Shown: piece by piece, positions 1-10,084 of the stretch
Position numbering within the stretch: position 1 is the stretch's first letter
How the letters are laid out: each line of letters starts with the position of its first letter
Assembly: GCF_030269925.1 (NCBI RefSeq)
Contig: NC_085135.1
Location: 4,402,753 to 4,466,752 of the forward strand
Length of the DNA stretch: 64,000 bases
Reading direction: 5' to 3'
Source: Bombyx mori
Taxonomy: Eukaryota; Arthropoda; Insecta; Lepidoptera; Bombycidae
Position numbers and translations under genes: made by a program
The notes under the pieces: generated by a model
Databases searched by the model: none
What the model was told of the DNA's origin: nothing
The model's input: only the letters and a program-made list of their open reading frames with translations

Positions 1-3000
1 TCACGTAATTTTTTTCTGCTAACTTGTGTGATTTTTTTTTTCGCTTGACCTTCACATGACCTGCAGCGTCCCATTGTTCTAGATCGGTCACCCGACCGGA
101 CCGCATTCCTGAATATCTATTTCCTTATACCTATTGCTACGTTGATATTATTAAATTAATTGCTTTTTTGCTTAACTTATTTTTTTGATTTCTACCTGCT
201 TACTTCTATTTTTTAAATTTATTTCCTTTAGCTTATTGCTTATTATCTTATTGGCTTGCTTGAAAACAAAATGTCCGACGAAAGAATTAAAAAGCTGTTA
301 AAACTACGTAGCAGTCAGAAAGCGAAGTTAACGCATTTTTCAAATTATATAAACATCGCGAAGTCATATTCATCATTAAGCAATCCGCACCGAATAGAAC
401 TACAAAATAGACTTAAGGCTATCGACGAAGCTTACATAGATTTTAATAAATTACAGACTGAAATCGAAACTATTTCAGAAGATGAAGAGAAAGAGTACGC
501 AGAACGGGAGCAGTTCGAGACTGTTTATTTTACAGTCACTGCGCTTGCGCATAGCATGTTGGAACCAACATCCAGTTGTGGGCAAACCAGTTACGGTGGA
601 TCCGGGACGATCTCAAATGAAAAGAAAGATTTTTTTCGTCTTCCGGACATCAACCTACCCTCTTTCGATGGAGACTTGCATCACTGGCTCGAGTTCCGAG
701 ATATGTATATTTCTCTTATACACGACAACACACGTATTAATGAAATTAGTAAATTCCATTATTTACGAACGTCCCTGAAGGGAAATGCGTCATCAGTGAT
801 TCAAAGCCTAGAATTTACAGCTAATAATTACAAAATTGCATGGGAATTATTAACGGAAAGATACAACAATAAAAAAATTCTTATTAATAATCATATTCAG
901 GCTTTATTCAACGTTGAACAAGTGCAAAAAGATTCATCAAAATCATTAAGATTTTTAATAGATATTATAAATAAAAATTTAAGATCACTAAACATCTTGG
1001 ATCAGCCCACAGACCAATGGGATGTCTTGATTATATTCATGATGAGTAAAAAACTAGATTTTATTTCAAACAGGCAGTGGGAAGAGTTTAAAAGTTCATT
1101 AAGTGAGCAACCAACTTTAAAACAATTTATCACATTTTTAAATAACAGAGCAGAATTATTAGAAACACTTAGTAGCAACAAACAGCTACACAAAAATCCT
1201 CAAACTGACACACAAGTTCATAAATCAAAATCATTCGCTATAGTTACAAACAATACAAATCAAATAAAACATCCTATCTGTCCACTGTGTAAACAAAATC
1301 ATTATCTATTCAGTTGCGATGCATTTAGAGCTTTAGACGTTAACTCACGTATTAATAAAGTTTCCACCTACCATAATCTTTGTAAAAATTGTTTACGCAC
1401 AGGTCATCAAGACAAAAATTGTAGACTTACCCACTGTAAGTATTGTAACTCACGTCACAACACTCTCCTTCACCGAGAAGTCGACAAAAATACAACTTCG
1501 AACATAAACACAGAAAACATAGTATTGTCTGTACACACAAATTCGTCATCAAACATTCATTCATCTATTGCACCCAATCATCAAACCAATGTATTACTTT
1601 CCACAGCGATGGTTAAAGTGATGGACAAGAATGGACGTTGTCACAACGCCCGGGCTCTGCTGGACAACGGCAGTACTTCTAACTTCGTGACCTCCGACCT
1701 CTGCGAGAAACTAGGTCTGCCGCGTCATAACACAAACTCAACTGTCATCGGAATCAACAGTAAACTTTCATCTAGTACTAAAATGTGTACATTGTCACTC
1801 CAAGCTTCTAATGGCAGCTATAAGGCGAGCGTCGATTGCTATATATTGCCAAATATCACTACATCATTGCCTTCAACATTTATATACAAAGAACACATAC
1901 CCATACCTACCGGAATCGAACTAGCCGACCCCTCTTTTAACGTTCCTTCGGCTATTGATATACTAGTCGGGGCTAGCATCTTTTGGAGCATTTTAGGATC
2001 AAACACAATAAGCCTAGGTAAACATCAACCCACTTTACGTGAATCCAAACTAGGATGGATTGTGTCTGGCAGTGTTCTTCAACATTCCTCTTTCAAAAAT
2101 ACTCACACGCATTGCCACTTCACTCAATCTCTTGAATCTCAGCTTAGTCGGTTCTGGGAGTTAGACTCAGTCTCTTCTAGTCATTCTTTGTCTAAGGAAG
2201 AACGAGAATGCGAGACAATCTTCAGAGAGACAACAAGACGAAATAAAAAAGGTGAGTTTATAGTTACTATTCCTCTTAAACAGTCTCCTGACGTTCTGGG
2301 ATATTCATACACAAAAGCAAAATTAAGATTTCTTTCTGTAGAGAGAAAATTACAGCGCGATGAGAAACTGAAGAATGATTATCATAATTTTATGCGTGAG
2401 TATATAAATCTTGGGCATATGATACAAAATACACCTCATACACATAAATCAACATCAAACAATCACTCTTCTAACATAACATCGGACACTCATTCATCGT
2501 ACATAACAAAAAACGTTCATTCATCGGACAACACATCAAATAACAATCCTTCTAGCATTACGTCAAACATACAATCACATAACACAACATTAAACACATC
2601 CATACAACAATCCGAAGCATACAACACTTCAAACATAATACAGAAATCTACATCTGAGAATTTGCACGCATTTAATAAAAACATAAATAATTACTTACCT
2701 CATCATGGAGTGATACGGGAATCCAGCACAACCACTAAACTACGAGTAGTGTTTGATGCATCAGCAGCAACGTCCTCCGGTAAGTCGTTTAATGACATAC
2801 AGCACATCGGCCCTACAGTACAGGACGATCTTCTTTCCATCCTGCTGCGATTCAGGCAACACAAATATGTGGTTACCAGCGACGTGGAGAAAATGTATCG
2901 GGCTATACAAGTAGAACCTTCTCAACGTAGTTTACAGCAAATATTATTTAGATTTGATCCGTCAGAACCGTTGCATACTTACATTCTGAACACTGTAACA

Positions 3001-5884
3001 TACGGAACGGCATCCGCTCCCTTCTTAGCTACTCGATGTTTAATTGCTCTTGCTGAGCAATGCACAGATCCAGAGACTAAACGGGCAATAGCACATGACT
3101 TTTATATGGATGACTATTTGGGAGGGGGTAATTCAATTGAGATGGTAACAAAACTTTGTCGTAATATTATCAATACACTAGACTCAGCAAAATTTAACTT
3201 ACGTAAATGGCGATCTAATAGTACAAAAATATTGCAAACTATTTCTGAAATTAAGGCAGATAAAGATAAGACGTTAAATTTAAATAACTCTGCGCCGAGC
3301 AAAACTCTTGGTCTTCACTGGAACTCTGAATCAGATAACTTCTTCTTTTTGTTAAATTCACATCAGACCTTTAAAGTCACTAAACGCACAATCTTGTCAG
3401 AAATTAGTCAGGTTTTCGATCCTTTGGGGCTCGTCGGACCATGCATTGTTGAAGTCAAATTAATAATACAACAGTTATGGAAAACCAAGTCCGACTGGGA
3501 TGAAGAAGTTCCAATCAACTTAAAAACATCATATTTGAGCTTAATGCAATCACTTCCATCACTTAATAATATAAATATTCCTCGATGGTCCTTTAACGAC
3601 GACACTGTTACCATCGAAATTCATACGTTCTCAGACGCATCAGAACGCGCTTACGGAGCGAGTTGTTATATTAAAACTATTACAAGTAATGGCAATATTC
3701 GCGTTCGCCTTTTAGCTTCTAAGAATAAGATTGCACCCATTAAGTCAAGTACAATACCTCGTCTTGAATTATGCGCGGCCTTATTAGGTACTAGACTATA
3801 TATAAAAATTATCAAGTCACTCACTGTTCAGTTTGATCGTTCTTTCTTCTGGACAGATTCTACTATTGTGCTAGGATGGCTAACCGCACCTTCTAATCGC
3901 TTAAAATCGTTCGTTCGAAATAGAATTAATGAAATACATGAAAGTACGAATGGCCACAACTGGAGCTACGTACCGTCTAAAGAGAACCCAGCAGACCTGG
4001 TTTCTCGGGGGGCGAGGGCTGATGTACTCAGCGCATCCAGTCTGTGGTGGATTGGTCCATCTTTTTTACATTCAACACATACACAATTTCCAGTCAATCC
4101 TAACGCACAAACACTAAAAAACCTTCCGGAGATGTCTTTTGTTGTTAACACTACAGAAAATTCAATTGTCATGTTAATGAATAAAATATCAGACTTTTCG
4201 AAATTATTAAGAATTACAGCATACATCAAAAGATTTATTTATAATTTAAAAAATAAAAACTCACGGAATACAGATAATAATTTATTATTTACGGAAATAT
4301 CTTCAGCTCACAATACCTTAATTCGTCTTGCACAGCAGGATACGTTTCCGGAGGAATATCATATTCTCAAATCAAACCAAATTTTGCCCTCGAAAAATAG
4401 ACTTCTATCTCTTTCTCCTTTTCTCGACTCTGACGACATTATTCGAGTTGGAGGTCGACTCAATAATTCTTTCTACAGTTACGATGTTAAACACCCAATA
4501 CTCTTGTGCAGTAAACACATTCTTACAAAACTTATTTTTGTTAAACAACACAAAGATTCCCTTCACGCTAGCCCTTTACTTCTACTTTCACAAATAAGAC
4601 AGAAATACTGGCCGCTTGGTGGGAGAAATTTAGCGAAGTGTATAGTAGGCCTATGTATTCGCTGTGTTAGGCAGAAGGCTAAAACTACACAGCCCGTTAT
4701 GAGCGACTTACCGAGCGATAGGCTGCAATTAGAATTTCCGTTTCTGAATACTGGAATTGATTACGCCGGGCCGGTGATGATTCTCAATCGAAAGGGGCGT
4801 GGTGGTAAACTGATAAAATCATATATTTGTGTTTTTATTTGCTTTGCAGTGAAAGCGTTGCATTTGGAGATCGTCTCGGATCTTACCAAGGAGGGCTTCC
4901 TTAGCGCACTCGATCGCTTCATTGCCCGTCGAGGGAAACCGCAGAATATTTACTGCGATAATGGAATTTCGTTCGTTGGAGCCTCCAACTATTTAATTCA
5001 TAATTGTGTTCATGACATCAACAGTCTAGGTATAAGGTTTAAATTTATTCCCGTTTACTCACCTCATTTCGGTGGACTGTGGGAAGCTGCCGTTAAGTCT
5101 GTTAAATTTCATTTGGTAAGAATATTGGGTCAATCACACTTAACTTATGAAGAGATGACAACTTGTCTGGCACAGATTGAGTCTATTTTAAATTCTAGAC
5201 CTCTTACACCGATGTCATCAGATCCATCTGACTTAACCTTCCTTACGCCCGCCCATTTCCTTATTGGTCGGCCACTCACTTCGGTACCATATCCCGACAT
5301 CACGGAAGCCAACATCACTCGTCTTCAACGTTTCCAACGAGTTGAAAGCCTAAAGCAACATTTTTGGAGGCGATACTCTAATGAATATGTTTCTCTCTTA
5401 CAACAGAGATACAAATGGAAAAAATCTTCAGGTCAACTGCGGATCGGTGCAATGGTCATTATCAAGGACAAGACATTGCCGCCAATGATGTGGCTTTTGG
5501 GACGAATAGTTCGTCTCGTACATGGCAACGACGGCATCGCGAGGGTTGCTGACATTGCAACCACGAAAGGCATACTACGCCGGGCATACAATAACATATG
5601 CCCGCTTCCTGTGGACTCCTCGGAGATCCATATTGAAGAAGACGACTCTTCAACGCCGGGGAGGATGTCTGCGCCAGTACGTCACATACGAGCGGGGACT
5701 ACGAGGTCTGCGGGGGGGTCCAACCACCACCACGGCATCGACGACTCGAGCGGCGATGACCGAACACACACAGCGACACAGAACACTACTGGAACGATAT
5801 AGAATCGCACGCGCGACTCGCGGCTAATATTGCAAATACTTTATATACAGTCCACCTAACAATAAAACCTCAAGAACAAAACCT
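1..5884 (+). mobile_element. BEL/Pao LTR retrotransposon, 5' end outside or unresolved, 3' end cut
   Basis: One long polyprotein with BEL/Pao domain order fills most of the segment. The first 270 bases are AT-rich leader; I could not delimit a 5' LTR or a convincing primer-binding site in it. After the stop codon about 80 bases remain, with several AATAAA-like runs, before a reverse Jockey-like LINE fragment begins near 5885-5905. No LTR pair can be matched inside the window, so the element is probably truncated or its LTRs lie outside. Confidence 0.85.
271..5802 (+). CDS. BEL/Pao gag-pol polyprotein (intact frame)
   Basis: A 1,843-residue open frame. I chose the ATG at 271 because the frame upstream of it has only a TTG. 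Order of domains: coiled N-terminal gag with DUF1759-type region; Cys/His knuckles near residues 345-400; aspartic protease of the BEL type (LLDNGSTSNFV near 475); reverse transcriptase with YMDDYLGG near 950; RNase H with SDASERAYGAS near 1125; integrase with a zinc-binding region, then acidic residues in DYAGP, YCDNG and the GGLWEAAVKS motif. It would reverse-transcribe and integrate its own RNA. No stop or frameshift interrupts it, so coding potential is kept. Odd feature: a stretch of about 85 residues rich in Asn, Ser, Thr and His (roughly nt 2425-2690) sits between the linker and the YLPHH start of the RT. Confidence 0.93.
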   Translation: MSDERIKKLLKLRSSQKAKLTHFSNYINIAKSYSSLSNPHRIELQNRLKAIDEAYIDFNKLQTEIETISEDEEKEYAEREQFETVYFTVTALAHSMLEPTSSCGQTSYGGSGTISNEKKDFFRLPDINLPSFDGDLHHWLEFRDMYISLIHDNTRINEISKFHYLRTSLKGNASSVIQSLEFTANNYKIAWELLTERYNNKKILINNHIQALFNVEQVQKDSSKSLRFLIDIINKNLRSLNILDQPTDQWDVLIIFMMSKKLDFISNRQWEEFKSSLSEQPTLKQFITFLNNRAELLETLSSNKQLHKNPQTDTQVHKSKSFAIVTNNTNQIKHPICPLCKQNHYLFSCDAFRALDVNSRINKVSTYHNLCKNCLRTGHQDKNCRLTHCKYCNSRHNTLLHREVDKNTTSNINTENIVLSVHTNSSSNIHSSIAPNHQTNVLLSTAMVKVMDKNGRCHNARALLDNGSTSNFVTSDLCEKLGLPRHNTNSTVIGINSKLSSSTKMCTLSLQASNGSYKASVDCYILPNITTSLPSTFIYKEHIPIPTGIELADPSFNVPSAIDILVGASIFWSILGSNTISLGKHQPTLRESKLGWIVSGSVLQHSSFKNTHTHCHFTQSLESQLSRFWELDSVSSSHSLSKEERECETIFRETTRRNKKGEFIVTIPLKQSPDVLGYSYTKAKLRFLSVERKLQRDEKLKNDYHNFMREYINLGHMIQNTPHTHKSTSNNHSSNITSDTHSSYITKNVHSSDNTSNNNPSSITSNIQSHNTTLNTSIQQSEAYNTSNIIQKSTSENLHAFNKNINNYLPHHGVIRESSTTTKLRVVFDASAATSSGKSFNDIQHIGPTVQDDLLSILLRFRQHKYVVTSDVEKMYRAIQVEPSQRSLQQILFRFDPSEPLHTYILNTVTYGTASAPFLATRCLIALAEQCTDPETKRAIAHDFYMDDYLGGGNSIEMVTKLCRNIINTLDSAKFNLRKWRSNSTKILQTISEIKADKDKTLNLNNSAPSKTLGLHWNSESDNFFFLLNSHQTFKVTKRTILSEISQVFDPLGLVGPCIVEVKLIIQQLWKTKSDWDEEVPINLKTSYLSLMQSLPSLNNINIPRWSFNDDTVTIEIHTFSDASERAYGASCYIKTITSNGNIRVRLLASKNKIAPIKSSTIPRLELCAALLGTRLYIKIIKSLTVQFDRSFFWTDSTIVLGWLTAPSNRLKSFVRNRINEIHESTNGHNWSYVPSKENPADLVSRGARADVLSASSLWWIGPSFLHSTHTQFPVNPNAQTLKNLPEMSFVVNTTENSIVMLMNKISDFSKLLRITAYIKRFIYNLKNKNSRNTDNNLLFTEISSAHNTLIRLAQQDTFPEEYHILKSNQILPSKNRLLSLSPFLDSDDIIRVGGRLNNSFYSYDVKHPILLCSKHILTKLIFVKQHKDSLHASPLLLLSQIRQKYWPLGGRNLAKCIVGLCIRCVRQKAKTTQPVMSDLPSDRLQLEFPFLNTGIDYAGPVMILNRKGRGGKLIKSYICVFICFAVKALHLEIVSDLTKEGFLSALDRFIARRGKPQNIYCDNGISFVGASNYLIHNCVHDINSLGIRFKFIPVYSPHFGGLWEAAVKSVKFHLVRILGQSHLTYEEMTTCLAQIESILNSRPLTPMSSDPSDLTFLTPAHFLIGRPLTSVPYPDITEANITRLQRFQRVESLKQHFWRRYSNEYVSLLQQRYKWKKSSGQLRIGAMVIIKDKTLPPMMWLLGRIVRLVHGNDGIARVADIATTKGILRRAYNNICPLPVDSSEIHIEEDDSSTPGRMSAPVRHIRAGTTRSAGGSNHHHGIDDSSGDDRTHTATQNTTGTI

Positions 5885-5889
5885 TTATT

Positions 5890-6570
5890 TTACTGAGCTA
5901 CCGAACAAATGCCGTTCGCGAGGTTACGGGCATTCGTGAAGTTGATATTTTTGGCCTTAAGGGCCAGGGAAACTCGATCCCAAGCTGCCTTCTCTTGGAG
6001 GATTACCGGGGGAGGGGTCTGGGTTTTATTTTGTGCCACCGGACGCGGCGACGGAGTGGCACGGGCTGGAGGCGCAACGGGAGTCTGAGGGCGGGGGCGC
6101 GACGCGTTCGCGGCTTTGCTAATTTTAGCGGCCGCGGGAGCTCGAGACTCCGCGGCACGCTTCTTACCCTTTTGTACCAGGGTGAATCCATCCGTCGATG
6201 AGGCGGGAGCGAGGTCGACCTCCATCTCCGAGTCAGAGTCGGAGGACGAGGAGACGGGCGCAGGTGACCTACGAGCAGGTGTTTTGGAGGGCACGACGGA
6301 GGCTGCGGATGATCGCGCTGCTGGAACGGTGGCCACGGCGGACGACGCAGCAGTTTTACTCGCCAGTATAGGCGACGCGGGAACGGCAGGCACGACGGAG
6401 GCTGCGGTGCTCGATGCAGAAGCTTTGCACGCAGGTACAGGCGACGCAGGAGCAGCGAGCTCGGCGGAGTCCACGAGAGGGCTCGCGGTGTGATCGGCCT
6501 TGAAGGCCAGAAACTCTGAGGCGAGCTGTGGGTGGCGAAGTCGGAGGAATTCCGTGAATACAGCGTCCAT
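5890..6570 (-). pseudogene. Jockey-like ORF1 (gag-like), C-terminal half missing
   Basis: The frame starts at the ATG at 6570, equivalent to the ATG at 10414 of copy 2; a longer GTG-initiated frame to 6615 is not needed. The N-terminus (FxEFLRLRxPxLxxEFLxFK) and the segment DGFTxVQKGKKRAAE followed by TPPPVILQEKAAWDRV match copy 2. Between them is an Ala/Ser/Val/Pro-rich repeat tract. The homology ends at ARNLANGI; the last few residues come from neighbouring sequence. The RNA-binding PRE_C2HC/zinc-knuckle part is gone, so the product would not be a functional RNP protein. Confidence 0.8.
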
Positions 6571-6614
6571 GATCGCTGAGTGCCCAGGTGGGGCGGCCCC
6601 GGGTCTTGAAAACA

Positions 6615-6630
6615 CTCGCCTTGCGGCGAG
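6615..6630 (-). other. Stem-loop CTCGCC-GCAA-GGCGAG upstream of ORF1
   Basis: On the reverse strand a perfect 6-bp stem closes a GCAA loop 45 bases before the ORF1 ATG. The same stem with a GTAA loop occurs at 10348-10363. Both loops fit the GNRA tetraloop rule. A structural role in the element RNA is inference. Confidence 0.6.
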
Positions 6631-6726
6631 GCCCCAACTTCTCGAACCTGAGCGGTTCTATTGAACACAGGTGGCGATGCGGCACGATTACTACAGGACA
6701 AAGAAAAAACACAACAAAACGGAAAT

Positions 6727-6873
6727 AACAAAAAGAAACAGAACAATTAAACACTTCCAGGAAAACAGTTTGTCGGCAGATGTACCACGAACACAGAAAC
6801 AACAAAAAGAAACAAAACAAATAAAAACTTCCAGGTAGAGCACTTAGTCGGCAGATGTACCACGAACATAGGC
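6727..6873. repeat. Two tandem 74-bp units
   Basis: The string starting AACAAAAAGAAACA at 6727 recurs at 6801, and both units end in GTCGGCAGATGTACCACGAACA. The pair lies on the 5' side of the reversed Jockey-like ORF1, where some LINEs carry tandem promoter-type repeats. Confidence 0.75.
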
Positions 6874-7007
6874 CGCGCGAACAATGGCCGGGCTAACAAA
6901 AGCCAGGCGAACAAAGACCGGGCGATCGAGTGGTCGATGAGCACGTCCGCACGTGACGGGTGCCTCTATCGGAATGATCGAAACGTATAAAATACTCTGA
7001 CGTACTG

Positions 7008-7185
7008 TATCGAAAGTGACACTTCCGATACTTTCTTAATTTAAATGTACAACGTAAAATATCGAAAGAGTCACATTCGATAATTTTAATAAAATAGTTC
7101 CCAAGTAAATAATCGAAACGGGCCGTTTCGATTGTTCACACAAATTGATTAACGTAGTAAAGTATCGAAACTAACATTTCTCAAA
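7008..7185. repeat. Array of 23-bp palindromes with 51-52 bp period
   Basis: Dyads at 7008-7030, 7060-7082 and 7111-7133 each have 11-base arms around one central base. Arm matches are 10/11, 9/11 and 11/11. A fourth, decayed unit with the intact left half TATCGAAAC begins at 7163. The arms start WATCGAAA and end TTCGATW or TCCGATA. Start-to-start spacing is 52, 51 and 52 bases. The spacers between dyads are AT-rich and not obviously repeated. Confidence 0.75.
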
Positions 7186-7563
7186 AACTATGAAGAATTT
7201 GGGATAAAATGAGATATACATTTAATTGCCAGTAAAAGTTTCCCATATATCTGAAATTATTTGCAGATAGGCCAATAAATGACAATTTGGTACACAAAAT
7301 TAACTTCAAAGTGCTCTCCTGTAAAGTACCGTTTTTCAATTTCGATATTATACGTAGGGACAGTCGGACTGACTGTCAGAGATTCACTGACTGAGACGGA
7401 CGGAATGACTGTCTGACACGGAATGCCACGACTCTGTCCACGTACCGCCATTTTATACTGTGGCGTTACGGAGTCTACCCTTCATTTTGTGATATTTATC
7501 AAAACAACATTTCATCATTTAAAATAATAATCAAAACCACCGTCTTAGTATTACTAAAAGTCG
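7186..7563. other. No gene seen
   Basis: AT-rich, with a block at 7358-7420 rich in GACTGTC/GACAGTC motifs that can form a short hairpin (7-bp stem, 5-nt loop). A 64-codon reverse frame here has no recognisable feature. It may be decayed sequence of the LINE carrying the FP-like ORF1. Confidence 0.4.
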
Positions 7564-8171
7564 TTATCCACGACATATATTTCTTGGCCTTCTCGAGTCA
7601 GGATTCATTTTAGCAACTCGACGACAAGATTTGATATCTGCATCAGATATGTTGACACTCAAACACTTACAAAGTTTTTTAAATAAGTGATTAAGGTTCT
7701 CATGATTATTCTCCGGAACTTCGTGAATCTCAATATTGAGGTCTCGAGAAATTTTCTCCACCATAGAAACTCGATTCTGAAGCCTGTGTAAAGATTCCCC
7801 GGTTTTATTAATTTGTAGTGTGAGTAACTCGATTTCTTTTTCCTTATCAGAAATTTTGGATCGGATACTTTTCTGCTCAGCAGACATGAAATCCGTCATT
7901 TGCGAGAAATCCACTCTCAAGCCCTCAACAGCACGATCAACCTCCTGAGACACCATTTCTGTGATATCCTTCCTAAGCGAGGATCGCAAATGAGTCATGA
8001 ACGAAGAGCCAGGCGCTAGTTTCATATCGAGAAGCCGCCCTATGCTCTCCAAGGTCACTTGTCCGCTGATCGATTCCATGTCCGAGGAAGCAACTGCAGT
8101 CGAGTCGTAGGAAGTAAAAGAGAAAGAAACATTGACAGTGTCATTCAAATCAGGACGCTTGTGGATCGGAG
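7564..8171 (-). pseudogene. LINE ORF1 with FP-like C-terminal domain, C-terminal part
   Basis: The frame contains a long coiled-coil-like segment (QINKTGESLHRLQNRVSMVE) followed by the motif region around NIEIHEVPE and a CLSVNISDADIKSCRRV segment. This is typical of the FP-like domain in ORF1 proteins of insect LINEs, and is related to the baculovirus FP25K C-terminal domain. Its N-terminal zinc-finger half lies at 9458-9681, separated by the mariner. The frame runs into a stop after RRPRN, where family members continue, so it is also decayed at its 3' end. No matching ORF2 lies further left. I read it as a LINE remnant, not a viral gene. Confidence 0.7.
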
Positions 8172-8173
8172 TA

Positions 8174-9455
8174 CGAGGGTGGCACTGAAAATTTCGGGAA
8201 TTAACGAAGTGACACAACATTACTATTTAAAAATGTATTTATTGCTTTTCGAAGTATTCTCCGCGAAATTTTTCCATACGATGGAACCAATCATTGAAGC
8301 AACCATTCCATTCGGAAGTTGGGGTCTCCAAAATGGCCGTTTTGTAGGCGTCCACAGCTTCTTCAGGTGATGAAAATCTCTGTCCACGCAATTTATTCTT
8401 TATTTTAGGGAAAGTATAGAAATCATTAGGGCTTAAGTCGGGGCTGTATGGTGGATGGTCTAATAATTCTATGTTTTCTTGCTCTAAAAACTCTTTTGTT
8501 CTGTGCGCGGTGTGAGAACTCGCATTTTCGTGATGGAGGATGATGCGGCGGTTGCAGTTCTCTTTACGGAGTTCAGAAACGACCTGTGGCAAACAAATGC
8601 TAGCATACCATTCTGCATTAACCGTTCTTTGCCCCTCAAGAGGAATAGTCGTAACATGGCCGGTTTTGGAGACAAACGTGGCCACCATTTTTTTTGCAAC
8701 ACTCCGTGAACGAACAATTTTTGTTGGCTTTAACTCATTTTCGAACACCCAAACTCGTGATTGTTTTTTTGTTTCGGGTTCGTACGCGTATATCCAGGAT
8801 TCGTCACCTGATACAATGTTGTATACAGCATTTGAGGATCCTGCGTGGAATCTTTCGAGAGTTCTGACGCACCAAGTAACGCGAGCCGCTTTTTGCTCTT
8901 CACAGAGCGAATGCGGTATCCATCGGGAAAACAACTTTTTTACACCTAATTGTTCATACAAGATTATTTGTATTTAACTCATGCCAATGTCTAAAGTTGC
9001 CTGAATTTCGCGGTATGTCACATGTCGATCTTCCTCAATCAGCTTACGCACAGCATCAACGTTTTCTTGGGTGACTGCAGTTTTTGGACGACCTTAACGG
9101 GGATCATCACTGAGCTTGATACGTCCATGTTGAAACTCAGCAAACCAACGATAAATTGTGGTTTTGGATGGGGCTTCATCACCAAATGCAGAAATCATCC
9201 GGTCAACACACTGTTTTTGTGTTAAACCACTTCGAAAGTCATAATAAATCATCGCTCTTGAATTTTCTCGAGTCAATTCCATTTTCTCAACGAATAAACA
9301 AGTTTGACAAAACCTCGTGACAAGACCGAGAATCTTTTTTTAAATAAATAAATGGTATTCGATTTTTAAAACCAAGGAGTTTTCAATTAAAAAGATTTTA
9401 ATATGACAGGAACAGTGGAAATATTCCATTCCCGATACTTTTAGTGCAGCCTATG
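8174..9455 (-). mobile_element. cecropia-type mariner, 1,282 bp, flanked by TA
   Basis: The left end (+ strand) reads CGAGGGTGGCACTGAAAAT; the right end in reverse reads CATAGGCTGCACTAAAAG. Both continue to TCGGGAAT, giving imperfect terminal inverted repeats of about 28 bp. TA dinucleotides flank it at 8172-8173 and 9456-9457. Removing the element and one TA joins the two halves of the LINE ORF1 in the same frame, which fixes both ends precisely. Confidence 0.9.
8239..9282 (-). pseudogene. Mariner transposase, two nonsense codons
   Basis: A single 347-codon frame from the ATG at 9282, the normal mariner length. The helix-turn-helix N-terminus (MELTRENSRAMIYYDFRSG) and the WVPH/YSPDL-type region are present. 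In-frame TAA codons at 9094-9096 and 8974-8976 interrupt it. First catalytic Asp lies in SGDESWIY; the third lies in YSPDLSPND with D34D spacing. The second, normally HHDNASSH, reads HHENASSH (codon at 8527-8529), so the catalytic Asp is Glu. The copy cannot encode an active transposase, although its ends might still be used in trans. Confidence 0.9.
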
Positions 9456-9457
9456 TA

Positions 9458-9681
9458 TTGCAGTTAGTTTTACGTTTCGTAACGTTTTGACAAGAAGGAC
9501 AGCTTAAAGACGCAATTTGCTTAGCGCTTAATTGTTTCCTTGAAGCGGGAGCAATATTCAGGCAATCAAAGCAGTATTCTGAAGCACATTTATTGCACTT
9601 AAATTTTTCCTTGCATAATTTTGTAGTGCAACCCAAGTGCAAGTGCAATGCATTGTTAAATGTTTCCCAAATATAGCTCAA
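9458..9681 (-). pseudogene. LINE ORF1 N-terminal zinc-finger half, split by mariner
   Basis: Cys/His-rich frame with FKCNKCASEYCFDC and a later SCPSCQNVTKRK, the PHD-like zinc module found at the N-terminus of FP-like ORF1 proteins of lepidopteran LINEs. The frame runs to the TA at 9456-9457 and resumes at 8171 beyond the mariner. The first residues of the ORF are not identifiable; the true start is probably upstream of 9681 and decayed. Confidence 0.7.
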
Positions 9682-10084
9682 TAAGCAATTGATGCAAAAT
9701 GTTTAAGCAAGTACCACAAATAAATAAGCAGTAAGATGCATAATTTTAGTTACTGTACGTCAATGCACCGCAGTCCGTCGAGCGGATCACACAATCGCCA
9801 CGCGCAGGCTCCAGAGTTCGAACACTACACGCCGCGCACTTTTTGTGTAAGAATTAGGACGAAGAATAAGTCCAACACACTCACAGTTTGTTCCAAATTC
9901 ACAGTCAGCCAACAAAAGCATCAATCCTAAAGCGAGAGATCCGATACTTTTCAAAATGTCCGCGAAGCTAAATGGCCGTAGACCCAAGCAGAAACGAGAG
10001 GGCCCGAGTTTGAAGACCAAGGCCCCACACAACAGACACAAACTCTAAACTTTAATAAAACTAAACAATTTAATTACATTAATA
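9682..10084. other. No gene seen; junction region
   Basis: Intergenic remnant between the FP-type ORF1 and Jockey-like copy 2. It contains no frame or repeat that I can assign. Part of it (from about 9960) may be 5' UTR of the Jockey-like element. Confidence 0.35.

Larger units (their letters stand above)
5885..6955 (-). mobile_element. Jockey-like LINE copy 1, 5' part only
   Basis: Reverse-strand fragment homologous to the element at 10.1-12.6 kb: the same ORF1 N-terminal half and the same hairpin just upstream of the ORF1 start. It stops inside ORF1 near 5905, next to the BEL 3' end, so the copy has lost its 3' part. That is the opposite of ordinary 5' truncation and suggests later deletion or rearrangement. 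The outer (5') boundary near 6955 is a guess based on where the tandem 74-bp units and GC-rich bases end. Confidence 0.75.

Noticed and set aside
7008..7185. Baculovirus-type hr origin
   Set aside because: Palindromes lack the EcoRI-type core and hr length, and no viral gene lies nearby.
7564..8171. Baculovirus FP25K-like gene captured by the host
   Set aside because: The protein has the LINE ORF1 layout (zinc module, coiled coil, FP-like end) and no viral neighbours; the viral resemblance is a family relation.
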